Origin: Bacillus sp. FJAT-45037 | GTDB lineage: Bacteria; Bacillota; Bacilli; Bacillales; Bacillaceae_D | Direction: 5' to 3' | Length of the DNA: 64,000 nt | Assembly: GCF_002797325.1 (NCBI RefSeq) | Contig: NZ_KZ454938.1 | Location: 1,314,267-1,378,266, forward strand | Shown: one piece after another, positions 1 through 8,604 of the stretch | Numbering within the stretch: position 1 is the stretch's first letter | How the letters are laid out: every line of letters starts with the position of its first letter | Program-made: the position numbers and the translations under genes | The notes under the pieces: generated by a model | Seen by the model: only the letters and a program-made list of their open reading frames with translations | The model's database searches: none | Told to the model about the DNA's origin: nothing

Positions 1-1377
1 TTAAATCACCTTGGCCATGAATCACTTGTATCACGTGTCATTGGAGGTCACTGGGGACTCGCGCCAAAGCTACAAAAGTTAGCGATTGATAACAAAATCA
101 AAGCGTACAATTTCCCTCAAGGTGTTATCTCTCATTTATTCCGTGATATTGCAGCGGGAAAACCTGGTACATTAACACATGTTGGATTAAAAACATTTGT
201 TGATCCACGTAATCAAGGCGGAAAGTTAAACGAAAGTACGACAGAAGATCTTGTATCTTTGATGGAAGTAAACAACGAGGAATACTTATTTTATAAAACA
301 TTTCCAGTACACGTTGCGTTAATCCGTGGTTCATATGCAGATGAGGCCGGGAATTTAACTCTTCATAAAGAAGCAGGTACACTTGAGATTCTTTCCATTG
401 CACAAGCTGCTAAAAACTCAGGAGGGATTGTTATTGCCCAAGTTGAGAAAATTGTCGAAAAAGGAAGCCTAGATCCTCGTTTAGTCAAAGTACCTGGAAT
501 TATCATTGATGCACTAGTTGTCGCTGAGCCTGAACATCACATGCAGACTTTTGCTGAGCAATATAATCCATCTTATTGTGGTGAAATGCGTGCGGTCAAT
601 CGTGATCTAAAACCTCTTCCATTAGATGAGCGTAAAGTCATTGCTCGTCGTTCTGCGATGGAACTTGAGCCGTATGCTGTCACGAATCTAGGGATTGGTA
701 TGCCTGAAGGTGTCTCTATGGTAGCAAACGAAGAAGGTGTCGATCACTTAATTAATCTCACAGTCGAGTCAGGCCCTGTTGGGGGAATTCCTGCAGGTGG
801 AATGAGCTTCGGTGCTTCGATTAATCCAGATTGTATCCTAGACCAACCGTATCAGTTTGATTTCTATGATGGTGGCGGATTAGACGTAGCCTTCCTTGGT
901 CTTGCTCAATTAGATAGTAACGGGAATGTAAACGTTAGTAAGTTCGGACCTAAAATTGCTGGTGCTGGTGGTTTCATCAACATCACCCAAAATGCAAAAC
1001 GTGTGGTCTTCTGTGGGACATTTACAGCTGGTGGATTAGGTGTAGAAGTTACAGATGGTCAATTGAACATTACAAAAGAAGGTAAGATCAAGAAGTTCTT
1101 AAGTGATGTTGAACATATTACGTTTAGTGGTGATTATGCAAACGAAACGGGTCAAACCATTCTCTATATTACCGAGCGTGCAGTGTTTGAGCTTGGTCGT
1201 GAAGGAGTTGTTCTAACAGAAATCGCTCCTGGAGTCGATCTAGAACGTGATATTTTAGAACAAATGGACTTTAAACCAGTCATTTCTAAAAATTTAAAAA
1301 CGATGGACGAACGTATTTTCCGCGCTGAAAAGATGGGCCTAGAGCTTAGAAGCGGAAAAGAAGTAATGTCTGTATAA
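1..1377 (+). CDS. Family I CoA-transferase (acetate/propionate/3-oxoacid type), 5' end missing
   Basis: The frame is open from the first base, so the gene starts upstream; about 458 residues are visible and roughly 50-60 N-terminal residues are missing, judged by fused alpha-beta family I enzymes such as YdiF/Pct. These move CoA between short-chain acyl-CoA and a free acid. The C-terminal half has the segment [10 protein letters not shown], where the Glu matches the family's covalent glutamyl-CoA residue, followed by glycine-rich [11 protein letters not shown]. It is the first visible gene of a unit with a GntP permease (22 bases downstream) and an SDR, an arrangement resembling the B. subtilis yxjC-scoAB-yxjF group. 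Use of acetoacetate/3-hydroxybutyrate or a similar short acid is inferred; the true substrate cannot be read from sequence. Confidence 0.85.
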   Translation, partial: LNHLGHESLVSRVIGGHWGLAPKLQKLAIDNKIKAYNFPQGVISHLFRDIAAGKPGTLTHVGLKTFVDPRNQGGKLNESTTEDLVSLMEVNNEEYLFYKTFPVHVALIRGSYADEAGNLTLHKEAGTLEILSIAQAAKNSGGIVIAQVEKIVEKGSLDPRLVKVPGIIIDALVVAEPEHHMQTFAEQYNPSYCGEMRAVNRDLKPLPLDERKVIARRSAMELEPYAVTNLGIGMPEGVSMVANEEGVDHLINLTVESGPVGGIPAGGMSFGASINPDCILDQPYQFDFYDGGGLDVAFLGLAQLDSNGNVNVSKFGPKIAGAGGFINITQNAKRVVFCGTFTAGGLGVEVTDGQLNITKEGKIKKFLSDVEHITFSGDYANETGQTILYITERAVFELGREGVVLTEIAPGVDLERDILEQMDFKPVISKNLKTMDERIFRAEKMGLELRSGKEVMSV

Positions 1378-1398
1378 AGATCATAAGGGGGAGTAGAC

Positions 1399-2685
1399 AT
1401 GTTAGGTATCATTTTAGGTTTAGTATTATTAATGTATCTTGCATACCGTGGCTGGTCGATCATTTGGGTTGCGCCAATCACAGCAGGGGTTGTTGCGATC
1501 TTTGGAGGACTTGATCTTCTAGATGCATATAAAAACACCTACATGGAAGGGTTCGTTAACTTTGCGAAGTTATGGTTCCCGGTATTCATGCTTGGTGCGA
1601 TTTTCGGTAAATTAATGGAGGACACCGGTTCTGCTAGTTCCGTTGCTTCTATAATTACGAAAGTCATTGGTAAACAACGTGCAATTTTAGGTGTAATTGT
1701 AGCTTGTGCGGTCTTAACCTATGGTGGAGTTAGTTTATTCGTTGTAGTATTCGCTGTCTATCCATTGGCGATTGCTTTATTCCGTGAAGCGAACATTACT
1801 CGTCGTTTAATACCAGGTACGGTTGCTCTTGGTGCCTTCACATTCACGATGACTGCTGTTCCTGGTACACCACAAATTCAAAACCTAATTCCAACAGAGT
1901 ATTACAATACTACAGCAATGGCTGCCCCTTTCATGGGTATTATTGCTGCACTAGTTATGGGTATAGGTGGATATGTGTACTTAACATGGAGAGAGAAACA
2001 AACTCGTGCGGCTGGTGAATTGTTTACTGAGCCAAAAGATCAAGATGTGGAAGAGATTGATGAATCAAAACTTCCAAATCCAATTCTTTCATTCTTACCA
2101 TTAATTGCCGTTATCTTCACGTTGAACGTATTTAACTGGGATATCGTAGTTTCATTGATTACTGGTATTTTAATGATTATTGCCTTTAATTTTAAAATGA
2201 TTAAGAAGTTTACAGATTCGGTAAACAAAGGGGCAAGTGGTTCGGTAATTGCCATTATTAACACGAGTGCAGCTGTAGGTTTCGGTGCAGTCGTTCGTGC
2301 TGTACCTGGATTTGAGAAACTAACAGATTTTGTGATGGGAATCCAAGGAAGCCCATTAATCTCACAAGCTGTAGCGATAAACATTTTAGCTGGTTCGACT
2401 GGTTCAGCATCAGGTGGTATGGGGATTGCCTTAGAAGCACTAGGTGATCGCTATATGGAATTATCTGTAGCAACAGGCATTCCACCTGAAGCGTTCCACC
2501 GCGTTGCATCGATTGCATCAGGTGGTCTTGATACACTTCCACATAACGGGGCGGTCTTAACGCTATTAACAATTACAGGAATGTCTCACAAAGATTCATA
2601 TAAAGACATCTTCGTTGTTGGTTGTGCGATTCCTGTATTAAGTGTTATTGTTGCCATTATTTGTGGTTCTATTGGTATTATATAA
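1399..2685 (+). CDS. GntP-family carboxylate permease
   Basis: A 428-residue polytopic membrane protein with about 12 hydrophobic segments and the GntP-family look: a short N-terminal start MLGIILGLVLLMYLAYRG, the segment TMTAVPGTPQIQN around residue 155, and GSTGSASGGMGIALEAL in the C-terminal half. GntP proteins are proton symporters for gluconate or, in a large subgroup, short-chain hydroxy acids. The start has an SD GGGGGAG about 6 bases upstream. Its place between a CoA-transferase and an SDR suggests it imports the acid that those enzymes process, with 3-hydroxybutyrate a reasonable candidate. Substrate is inference. Confidence 0.8.
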   Translation: MLGIILGLVLLMYLAYRGWSIIWVAPITAGVVAIFGGLDLLDAYKNTYMEGFVNFAKLWFPVFMLGAIFGKLMEDTGSASSVASIITKVIGKQRAILGVIVACAVLTYGGVSLFVVVFAVYPLAIALFREANITRRLIPGTVALGAFTFTMTAVPGTPQIQNLIPTEYYNTTAMAAPFMGIIAALVMGIGGYVYLTWREKQTRAAGELFTEPKDQDVEEIDESKLPNPILSFLPLIAVIFTLNVFNWDIVVSLITGILMIIAFNFKMIKKFTDSVNKGASGSVIAIINTSAAVGFGAVVRAVPGFEKLTDFVMGIQGSPLISQAVAINILAGSTGSASGGMGIALEALGDRYMELSVATGIPPEAFHRVASIASGGLDTLPHNGAVLTLLTITGMSHKDSYKDIFVVGCAIPVLSVIVAIICGSIGII

Positions 2686-2733
2686 GTAATCGATAAAAAT
2701 ATTGTTTTACTAGATAACTAGGAGGAAATGAAG

Positions 2734-3474
2734 ATGAAATTACAAGATAAAGTAGCTATTATTACAGGTGCAGGTCGTGGAATTGGGGAAGCAACAGCTT
2801 TCAAATTCGCTAAAGAAGGTGCGAAAATTGTTGTTGCTGACATGAACGAAGAAGAAATCAACGCAACAGTTGCTGCATGTAAAGAACTGGGTGCAGAAGC
2901 AATTGGTTTCGTTGTCAATGTAACAAAGCGTGAAGAAGTAAAGAACTTATTTGCATACACAGTTGAAACATTTGGGCGCGTAGACGTTCTTGTGAACAAT
3001 GCAGGAATCACTGCAGATGCTCAGTTATTAAAAATGACAGACGAGCAATGGGATCGTGTAATTGATGTAAACCTTAAAGGTGTATTCATCGCATCTCAAG
3101 AAGCTGCATCGATCATGAAGGAACAAAAAGGTGGCGTAATCTTAAACGCATCATCGATCGTTGGTTCGTTCGGTAACTTTGGTCAAACAAACTACGCTGC
3201 AACAAAATGGGGCGTAAACGGTATGACAAAAACATGGGCAAAAGAACTTGGACGTTTTAACGTTCGTGTTAATGCTGTTGCTCCTGGATTTATCCTAACG
3301 CCAATGACAGCAAAAATGCCTGATAAAGTTCTAGACATGATGAAAGACAAATCAGTATTAAATGACCTTGGTACTCCAGAAGATATTGCGAACGGTTATG
3401 CGTTCCTTGCTTCAGATGAAGCGCGCTTCATTACTGGAACAATTCTAAGCATTGACGGTGGCGTAGTCATCTAA
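2734..3474 (+). CDS. Short-chain dehydrogenase, FabG/3-hydroxybutyrate dehydrogenase-like
   Basis: A classical SDR of 246 residues: NAD(P)-binding TGAGRGIG near residue 15, NNAG near 90, catalytic Ser in NASSIVGSFG and YAATK (Tyr/Lys) near 155, and a C-terminal SIDGGV. Two in-frame ATGs lie 6 bases apart; the second (2734) is chosen because the SD GGAGG at 2721-2725 is 8 bases from it and only 2 from the first. It is the last gene of the CoA-transferase/permease unit and is followed by a terminator. In this setting oxidation of a 3-hydroxy acid or its CoA ester is likelier than a fatty-acid synthesis role, but sequence alone does not separate them. Confidence 0.85.
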   Translation: MKLQDKVAIITGAGRGIGEATAFKFAKEGAKIVVADMNEEEINATVAACKELGAEAIGFVVNVTKREEVKNLFAYTVETFGRVDVLVNNAGITADAQLLKMTDEQWDRVIDVNLKGVFIASQEAASIMKEQKGGVILNASSIVGSFGNFGQTNYAATKWGVNGMTKTWAKELGRFNVRVNAVAPGFILTPMTAKMPDKVLDMMKDKSVLNDLGTPEDIANGYAFLASDEARFITGTILSIDGGVVI

Positions 3475-3496
3475 TGACATCCTTTCAAAAGAGAAA

Positions 3497-3528
3497 GCAG
3501 TTACTCCTAGTGAGTAGCTGTTTTTTAT
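3497..3528 (+). terminator. Rho-independent terminator after the CoA-transferase operon
   Basis: The arms at 3498-3506 (CAGTTACTC) and 3512-3520 (GAGTAGCTG) pair with one G-U, and TTTTTTATTTT follows. It closes the three-gene unit. Confidence 0.8.
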
Positions 3529-3550
3529 TTTAATCAGAAAAGAAAACCCT

Positions 3551-3578
3551 TTCAAAATTCTGAATCATTCGTCATAAT
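3551..3578 (+). promoter_or_regulatory. Possible promoter and FadR-like site for the dienoyl-CoA reductase
   Basis: TTCAAA (3551-3556) and CATAAT (3573-3578) are 16 bases apart, upstream of the SDR at 3647. Overlapping it is TGAAT....TCAT, a partial match to the Bacillus FadR box TGAATGAnTAnTCATTCA. Both calls are weak. Confidence 0.3.
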
Positions 3579-3646
3579 AAGAAAGAGAGCGAGTTTGGTA
3601 TAAGGAATGAGGTCAATCTTCACAATTGTTGACAGGGGGAATTAAG

Positions 3647-4417
3647 ATGGAAAAGAAAACCGTAATCGTAACAGGTGGAAGCAGTGGTATGGGGAAAGCT
3701 ATGGCTAAAAAATTTGCGAGCCAAGGTGCCTATGTAACCATAAGTGGTCGTAATGAAGAACGTTTGCTACAAGCTAAGGAAGAAATTGAAACGTTTGAAG
3801 GACAAGTCTTACCTGTTGTGATGGATGTCCGTGACCCAGAAAAAGTTCAACATATGGTTGACCGTACGATTGAAACATTTGGTCAAATTGATTACTTAGT
3901 GAACAATGCAGCAGGAAACTTCTTAGTGCGTGCGGAGGAACTATCAGAAAATGGCTGGAAGGCTGTTATTGACATTGTCTTAAACGGCACATGGTACTGC
4001 ACGCAAGCAGTCGGTAAAGAGTGGATAAAAAACAAGCAGCAAGGTAGTATTATCAACATCATCGCTACATATGCATGGACGGCAGGACCTGGAGTCGTTC
4101 ATTCAGCAACAGCTAAAGCAGGCGTTCTAGCGATGACACGCACACTCGCTGTCGAATGGGGCAGCCAGTACGGCATTCGTTTGAATGCTATTGCTCCTGG
4201 TCCAATTGAAGAAACAGGTGGCGCCGAACGCTTGATCAGAGATGATGCTGCTTATAAAAAGGTACTAAAAGGGATCCCAGCACGTCGCTTTGGAAAAGTC
4301 GACGAAGTAGCGAGCCTCGCTTCGTTCCTCTTATCACCTGAAGCAAGTTATATTAACGGGGATTGCATTACCATTGACGGTGGTCAGTGGCTAAATGGTG
4401 CATCCTTCCAATCGTAA
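3647..4417 (+). CDS. fadH: 2,4-dienoyl-CoA reductase, FadH/YkuF-type SDR
   Basis: A 256-residue SDR that reduces 2,4-dienoyl-CoA intermediates arising when unsaturated fatty acids pass through beta-oxidation. It has TGGSSGMG near the N-terminus, the NNAAGNF motif that marks dienoyl-CoA reductases (about residue 90) and the C-terminal ITIDGGQWL. The usual YxxxK is replaced by the segment VVHSATAKAG, as in this subgroup, where the catalytic tyrosine is not at the normal place. ATG 3647 is taken as start because GGGGGA ends 6 bases upstream; an in-frame TTG at 3626 lacks an SD. It stands alone between two terminators. Assignment rests on recalled likeness to B. subtilis YkuF. Confidence 0.8.
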   Translation: MEKKTVIVTGGSSGMGKAMAKKFASQGAYVTISGRNEERLLQAKEEIETFEGQVLPVVMDVRDPEKVQHMVDRTIETFGQIDYLVNNAAGNFLVRAEELSENGWKAVIDIVLNGTWYCTQAVGKEWIKNKQQGSIINIIATYAWTAGPGVVHSATAKAGVLAMTRTLAVEWGSQYGIRLNAIAPGPIEETGGAERLIRDDAAYKKVLKGIPARRFGKVDEVASLASFLLSPEASYINGDCITIDGGQWLNGASFQS

Positions 4418-4433
4418 GGAATAGAAGCCTATC

Positions 4434-4470
4434 AACCTAATGAGGAGTTTGCTCTTCATTAGGTTTTTTC
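4434..4470 (+). terminator. Rho-independent terminator after fadH
   Basis: Fourteen-base arms at 4434-4447 and 4452-4465 around a TTTG loop, with a run of six T at the end. It separates fadH from the osmolyte importer. Confidence 0.85.
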
Positions 4471-4622
4471 TATCTCTTTGTTCATGTTCGCTACATAAAG
4501 AGGACACCATAGTAAGGAGTTCTAATTATGGAAAAAGCATGAATACATTGGTAAGATGGTGGGTATATATCAAGGCTAGACCCTAGCAGGATGTATCGAG
4601 ACAAATAGAAGGGATTGACCTT

Positions 4623-5588
4623 ATGATTACATTTGAACGTGTGACGAAACAGTACGAAGATGGAACAAAAGCTGTATCGAATTTAGACCTCTCCATCAAG
4701 AAAGGAGAATTTTTTGTCGTGATTGGACCGAGTGGATGCGGGAAAACAACGACAATGAAGATGATCAATCGGCTTATTGACCCGACAGATGGGACAATTC
4801 GTATTAATGATCAGCCAATCACTGAAGGAGATATACATAAATTACGTTGGAACATCGGCTATGTCTTACAACAAATTGCCTTGTTCCCAAACATGACAGT
4901 CGGAGAAAATATTGCAGTCGTCCCCGAAATGAAAAAGTGGGAGAAGTCTCGTATTCGAGACCGTGTGAATGAACTATTAGAATTAGTTGGACTTGATGCA
5001 GACGTCTATCGTCATCGTATGCCTACAGAGTTATCAGGGGGGCAACAGCAACGCGTAGGAGTGGCAAGAGCCTTAGCCGCCGATCCTGACATTCTATTGA
5101 TGGATGAGCCGTTCAGTGCGCTCGATCCGATTAGTCGAGAACAGTTGCAAGAAGACATCAAGAACTTACAACACTCCATCAAAAAAACGATCGTATTTGT
5201 AACCCATGATATGGACGAGGCATTAAAGCTCGGAGACCGAATTTGTGTGATGAAAGAAGGAAAAGTAGTACAAGTAGGAACAGCAAGTGAACTAATGTAT
5301 GAAGCGACAGATTCATTTGTCACAGATTTTATAGGAGATCGCGCTTTAAAAAGAGCGCCTAAACGTGTCGTCAGAGTACACGAAATAATGAGACCTGTCT
5401 CAGAAAATCATCAATCGCTCGGTACAACAGAACGTTCGATTTTATTTGATGCCCCTATTGAAGAAGCCTATCAGTTATTAGAAGAAGATCCAATAGCCCC
5501 GTTACTGGTTAAAGAGGCAAATAAGGTTGTAGGGACGATCAGTTATGCTGAGCTGGCTAAGGCTTGGATGAAGGAGCGTGAAGCATAA
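4623..5588 (+). CDS. opuFA: Osmoprotectant ABC transporter ATPase, OpuFA-like
   Basis: A 321-residue ATPase of the glycine betaine/choline/carnitine (OpuA/B/C) family that powers uptake of compatible solutes. Visible motifs: Walker A GPSGCGKT at residues 35-42, the Q-loop segment YVLQQIALFPNMTV, signature LSGGQQQRV near 140, Walker B LLMDEPFSALDP near 160 and the switch histidine in FVTHDMDEA. The last 80 residues are a shortened CBS-like tail, less than the full CBS pair of many OpuCA proteins. It overlaps the next gene by one base (TAATG), so the two are translationally coupled. The start has AGAAGGG about 9 bases upstream. Paired with a fused permease/binding protein, it matches the OpuF type. 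Confidence 0.85.
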   Translation: MITFERVTKQYEDGTKAVSNLDLSIKKGEFFVVIGPSGCGKTTTMKMINRLIDPTDGTIRINDQPITEGDIHKLRWNIGYVLQQIALFPNMTVGENIAVVPEMKKWEKSRIRDRVNELLELVGLDADVYRHRMPTELSGGQQQRVGVARALAADPDILLMDEPFSALDPISREQLQEDIKNLQHSIKKTIVFVTHDMDEALKLGDRICVMKEGKVVQVGTASELMYEATDSFVTDFIGDRALKRAPKRVVRVHEIMRPVSENHQSLGTTERSILFDAPIEEAYQLLEEDPIAPLLVKEANKVVGTISYAELAKAWMKEREA

Positions 5589-7129
5589 TGGAGACATGGA
5601 ATCGATTAACTCAATTATTTATGCAACGACAAGATCTGCTCTGGAATGCTTTATGGCAACATGTGCAACTATCTCTCATTTCATTACTTATCGCTGTTGT
5701 TATTGCTGTCCCACTCGGTGTCTATTTAACAAGGAAAAAACGACTAGCTGAACTCATAATCGGAATGACCGCTGTCTTGCAGACGATTCCGAGCTTAGCT
5801 TTACTTGGTTTTATGATTTTATTTGTTGGCATTGGAACAACACCAGCTATTATTGCCTTAGTTGCTTATGCACTCCTTCCTATTCTACGCAATACATATA
5901 CAGGAATTAGCGAGGTCGACCCTGCGATTCGTGAGGCGGCAAGAGGAATGGGGATGAATTCCTATAAACAATTAATCAAAGTCGAATTACCGATCGCGAT
6001 GCCTACGGTGATGGCAGGGATTCGAACATCGATGGTTCTAATTGTAGGAACAGCGACACTTGCTGCTTTAATCGGTGCGGGTGGCCTTGGTGATTTAATT
6101 ATGACAGGAATTCAACGTGCCAATAATGAGTACATTTTACTTGGTGCTATACCAGCTGCTTTATTAGCCTTGTTCTTTGATTTTATTTTACGATTCACAC
6201 AAAACCGTTCTAGAGGAACATCTTTTATGCCGATTGTTGCAGTTGTCGCACTTGCTTTGGCTGTTGTGATTATTCCACCCCTTGCATCAATTCAAGGCGG
6301 GAATGACCGTGGTTTGCAATTAGTAGTCGGAGGAAAAGAGGGTGCCGAACCTGCAATTATTGGAAACATGTACAAGCTCTTAATTGAAGATCAGACAGAA
6401 ATGAGCGTCGATGTGCGATCAGGATTAGGTGGCACTGAATTTGTATATAACGCGCTACGTGTCGGGGACATTGACATGTACTTGGAATTTTCAGGTACAG
6501 TGGTTGGGGATTTGTTAAATATTACTGATTTTAGTTACGACCCGCGCGCAGCTTACGAACAGGCAAGAGACGGGATTTATGAAGAAAAGAATCTTATCTT
6601 CCTAGAGCCAATGGCTTATCAGAACACGTATGCGATTGCGGTTACGAGTGAATTTGTAGAAGAGACGGGTGTGGAGACGATCTCAGATTTAGAGCCATAT
6701 CAAGATGAATTATCAGCTGGATTTACGTTCGAATTTGTCGATCGCCATGATGGCTATCCTGGGTTGGTTGAGATGTATGGATTTGAATTTGCGAATGTTC
6801 AATCGATGGAAGCTGCATTACGATCGCGTGCTCTTGTTTCGGGTGATGTTCAAGTGATTGATGCTTATTCTACGGATGCTTATCTTGTTGAATATGATTT
6901 GATCGTATTAGAAGATAATGAGCAATTATTTCCACCGTATCAAGGGGCACCACTACTACGTGAAGAAACGATGGAAGAACTTCCTGAGTTAGAAGAAATT
7001 CTTAATCAGCTAGCGGGAATTGTAACAGAAGAAGAGATACAAGAAATGAATTACCGCGTTGACTATGATGATGATAATCCAATCGATGTAGCAAGGGAAT
7101 TCTTACTAAATAAAGGGCTCATTCAATAA
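5588..7129 (+). CDS. opuFB: Osmoprotectant ABC permease fused to its substrate-binding domain, OpuFB-like
   Basis: A 513-residue fusion. Residues 1-210 form an OpuB/C-type permease with about six membrane segments and the inner-membrane coupling sequence EAARGMGM near residue 118. After a further hydrophobic segment (about 210-230), residues 235-513 form a type II solute-binding domain (start GLQLVVGGKEGAEP; later RSGLGGTEFVYNALR and LEFSGTVVGDLL). The binding domain is tethered to the outer face of the membrane, so no separate lipoprotein is needed. This arrangement is known from OpuF of Bacillus and BilE/OpuC-like systems. Ligand (glycine betaine, choline-derived or others) is not decided by sequence. 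Confidence 0.85.
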   Translation: METWNRLTQLFMQRQDLLWNALWQHVQLSLISLLIAVVIAVPLGVYLTRKKRLAELIIGMTAVLQTIPSLALLGFMILFVGIGTTPAIIALVAYALLPILRNTYTGISEVDPAIREAARGMGMNSYKQLIKVELPIAMPTVMAGIRTSMVLIVGTATLAALIGAGGLGDLIMTGIQRANNEYILLGAIPAALLALFFDFILRFTQNRSRGTSFMPIVAVVALALAVVIIPPLASIQGGNDRGLQLVVGGKEGAEPAIIGNMYKLLIEDQTEMSVDVRSGLGGTEFVYNALRVGDIDMYLEFSGTVVGDLLNITDFSYDPRAAYEQARDGIYEEKNLIFLEPMAYQNTYAIAVTSEFVEETGVETISDLEPYQDELSAGFTFEFVDRHDGYPGLVEMYGFEFANVQSMEAALRSRALVSGDVQVIDAYSTDAYLVEYDLIVLEDNEQLFPPYQGAPLLREETMEELPELEEILNQLAGIVTEEEIQEMNYRVDYDDDNPIDVAREFLLNKGLIQ

Positions 7130-7135
7130 AGACAT

Positions 7136-7222
7136 AAACTTCCTATGAACAATCGAAAAGGAAATGGCACTGAGCAATGTTTGAGCTAAGTCAGTATCGG
7201 TTATAAGTTCACTAGGAAGTTT
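7136..7222. repeat. Long imperfect inverted repeat after opuFB
   Basis: AAACTTCCTATGAAC (7136-7150) is repeated inverted at 7207-7222 with one extra base. A smaller pair ACTGA/TCAGT (7169-7173, 7191-7195) nests inside. No T-run follows, so it is not a standard terminator. It could be a structured 3' UTR or a small palindromic element. Confidence 0.5.
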
Positions 7223-7331
7223 AGGATACATATTTGTTTCAGTAAAATGATAAAGACTTACTGAAAAGCAGGAATATGAATGATGAGACTAGAAATAATA
7301 ACAAAACCACTAAATAGGGAGCTGTTTTCAA

Positions 7332-7745
7332 ATGGGTATAGAAAATCCATCAAACGAAGAAATTAAAGAGCTTTTACATACGAGTAAGCGAATTGCTGTT
7401 GTTGGCTTGTCTGCAAACCCTGAACGTACGTCTTATATGGTATCAGAGGCGATGCAGAATGCCGGGTATACGATCATACCTGTCAACCCAACGGTGGATG
7501 AAGTGTTAGGAGAAAAAGCAGTTGCGCGATTACAAGATATTGAGAGCGAAGTTGATATTGTCAATGTATTTAGAAGAAGCGAGCATCTCCCTGAGGTCGC
7601 GAAAGACACCGTTCAGATCGGAGCAAAATCATTTTGGGCGCAACTAGGTGTCGAGAACGAAGAAGCACATGACTATTTACAAGAGCAAGGCGTTCAAACG
7701 ATTATGAACCGTTGCATTAAAGTTGAGCATGCGAAATTTAAATAA
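7332..7745 (+). CDS. yneT: CoA-binding domain protein, YneT-like
   Basis: A 137-residue single-domain protein of the CoA_binding_2 (Rossmann-like) family. The N-terminal half contains the nucleotide-binding turn VVGLSANPERTSYMV near residue 23 and the C-terminal half has SFWAQLGVEN, a conserved stretch in this family. Its enzymatic role is not established. In B. subtilis yneT lies immediately upstream of parE-parC; here the same order holds except for a GNAT gene inserted on the other strand. SD TAGGGAG is about 9 bases upstream of the ATG. Function beyond CoA binding is unknown. Confidence 0.8.
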   Translation: MGIENPSNEEIKELLHTSKRIAVVGLSANPERTSYMVSEAMQNAGYTIIPVNPTVDEVLGEKAVARLQDIESEVDIVNVFRRSEHLPEVAKDTVQIGAKSFWAQLGVENEEAHDYLQEQGVQTIMNRCIKVEHAKFK

Positions 7746-7756
7746 GGTACCTGAAG

Positions 7757-7796
7757 CGAACGCACATGATTTCATTCCGTGCGTTCACTTTTTTAT
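7757..7796 (+). terminator. Terminator after yneT
   Basis: Arms GAACGCAC (7758-7765) and GTGCGTTC (7779-7786), extended by TGAA/TTCA-type bases, then ACTTTTTTAT. It lies between convergent genes and points to the plus-strand unit. Confidence 0.75.
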
Positions 7797-8359
7797 GATG
7801 ACATCGGTTGAGAATAGAAAATATGATTGTCTGTCCATTCTCCAAATTCATGGATGAATCCTTTCCGAATGCATTCATATTCCATCCCCACACGATTGGC
7901 TAAGGCGATCGAAGCATGGTTATCTAAATTAATATGTGCTTCAATTCGGTGATAGTTTAGCTTAGTGTGAGCGAGACGTAATAATGCTTTGACAGACTCA
8001 CCTCCATAGCCCTGATTAAAGAATTGATTGTGAATCGTATAGCCAATCCTTCCCCATTGAAAATCATTGCGAATTAAGGTGGAAAGATCTAGCACACCTA
8101 CATGCGCCCCGTCTTCTAACCGAAAGACGCCAAATACATAGAAATCATCACTCTTGATCGCCTGTTGATGTCGATCGACCAATTCATAAAACCACGGCTC
8201 TGTGCACACACTCATATCAATGCGCCCCTCATCGTAACGTTGCTGTGAGGGCAATCGGTTAATATATTGGTTATACCAGTTTTGATAGTCATGATATTGA
8301 TACGGCCTAATTTCTAAACGTTGTGTATGTACCGTGAGTGAAGGGATATCCAAGTGCAA
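7793..8359 (-). CDS. GNAT N-acetyltransferase, RimJ/RimL-like
   Basis: A 188-residue acetyltransferase of the GNAT fold. It shows the RimJ/RimL pattern: LEIRPYQYHDY near the start, WGRIGYTIHNQFFNQGYGGESVKALLRLA (motif A, acetyl-CoA pyrophosphate loop; Q/GxGxG as GYGGES) in the middle and RIEAHINLDNHASIALANRVGM near the C-terminus. The likely target is a protein N-terminus or an amino group on a small molecule; it cannot be named. Translation most likely starts at TTG 8359 because GGAGGT lies 6-7 bases upstream. It sits as an insertion between yneT and parE relative to B. subtilis. Confidence 0.8.
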   Translation of the reverse strand: MHLDIPSLTVHTQRLEIRPYQYHDYQNWYNQYINRLPSQQRYDEGRIDMSVCTEPWFYELVDRHQQAIKSDDFYVFGVFRLEDGAHVGVLDLSTLIRNDFQWGRIGYTIHNQFFNQGYGGESVKALLRLAHTKLNYHRIEAHINLDNHASIALANRVGMEYECIRKGFIHEFGEWTDNHIFYSQPMSS

Positions 8360-8488
8360 ACCTCCTATGTTAGTAGATCGTTCATCCTTGATTTGATTAT
8401 AGCACGCGTAAATTCGTCGGTATTAGGAATCGTTCATCAAGATTCGACATGACTTTTTTAATAAAAAAGAAGGATTATCGAAAAGAGG

Positions 8489-8516
8489 TTGCGAATACTG
8501 AAATAACCGCTACAAT
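8489..8516 (+). promoter_or_regulatory. Candidate sigma-A promoter of parEC
   Basis: TTGCGA (8489-8494), 16-base spacer, TACAAT (8511-8516). A second extended -10 TGCTACAAT ends at 8574 and could provide a nearer start. Both precede the TTG start of parE at 8605. Confidence 0.5.
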
Positions 8517-8604
8517 AGAAAAGGCGATAGTGAACGTAGATATAATAGAAACGTGTGTTCGTTTGTGCTACAATACGAGTAGCATGTTGAAAGGAGTACC
8601 AATC

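Noticed and set aside
2040-2572. Minus-strand open frames inside the GntP permease gene
   Set aside because: They are shadow frames without SD in a gene with strong coding signal on the other strand.
8449-8604. Upstream 52-residue extension of parE
   Set aside because: It runs through the promoter, lacks an SD and is not present in ParE proteins; TTG 8605 has a well-placed SD.
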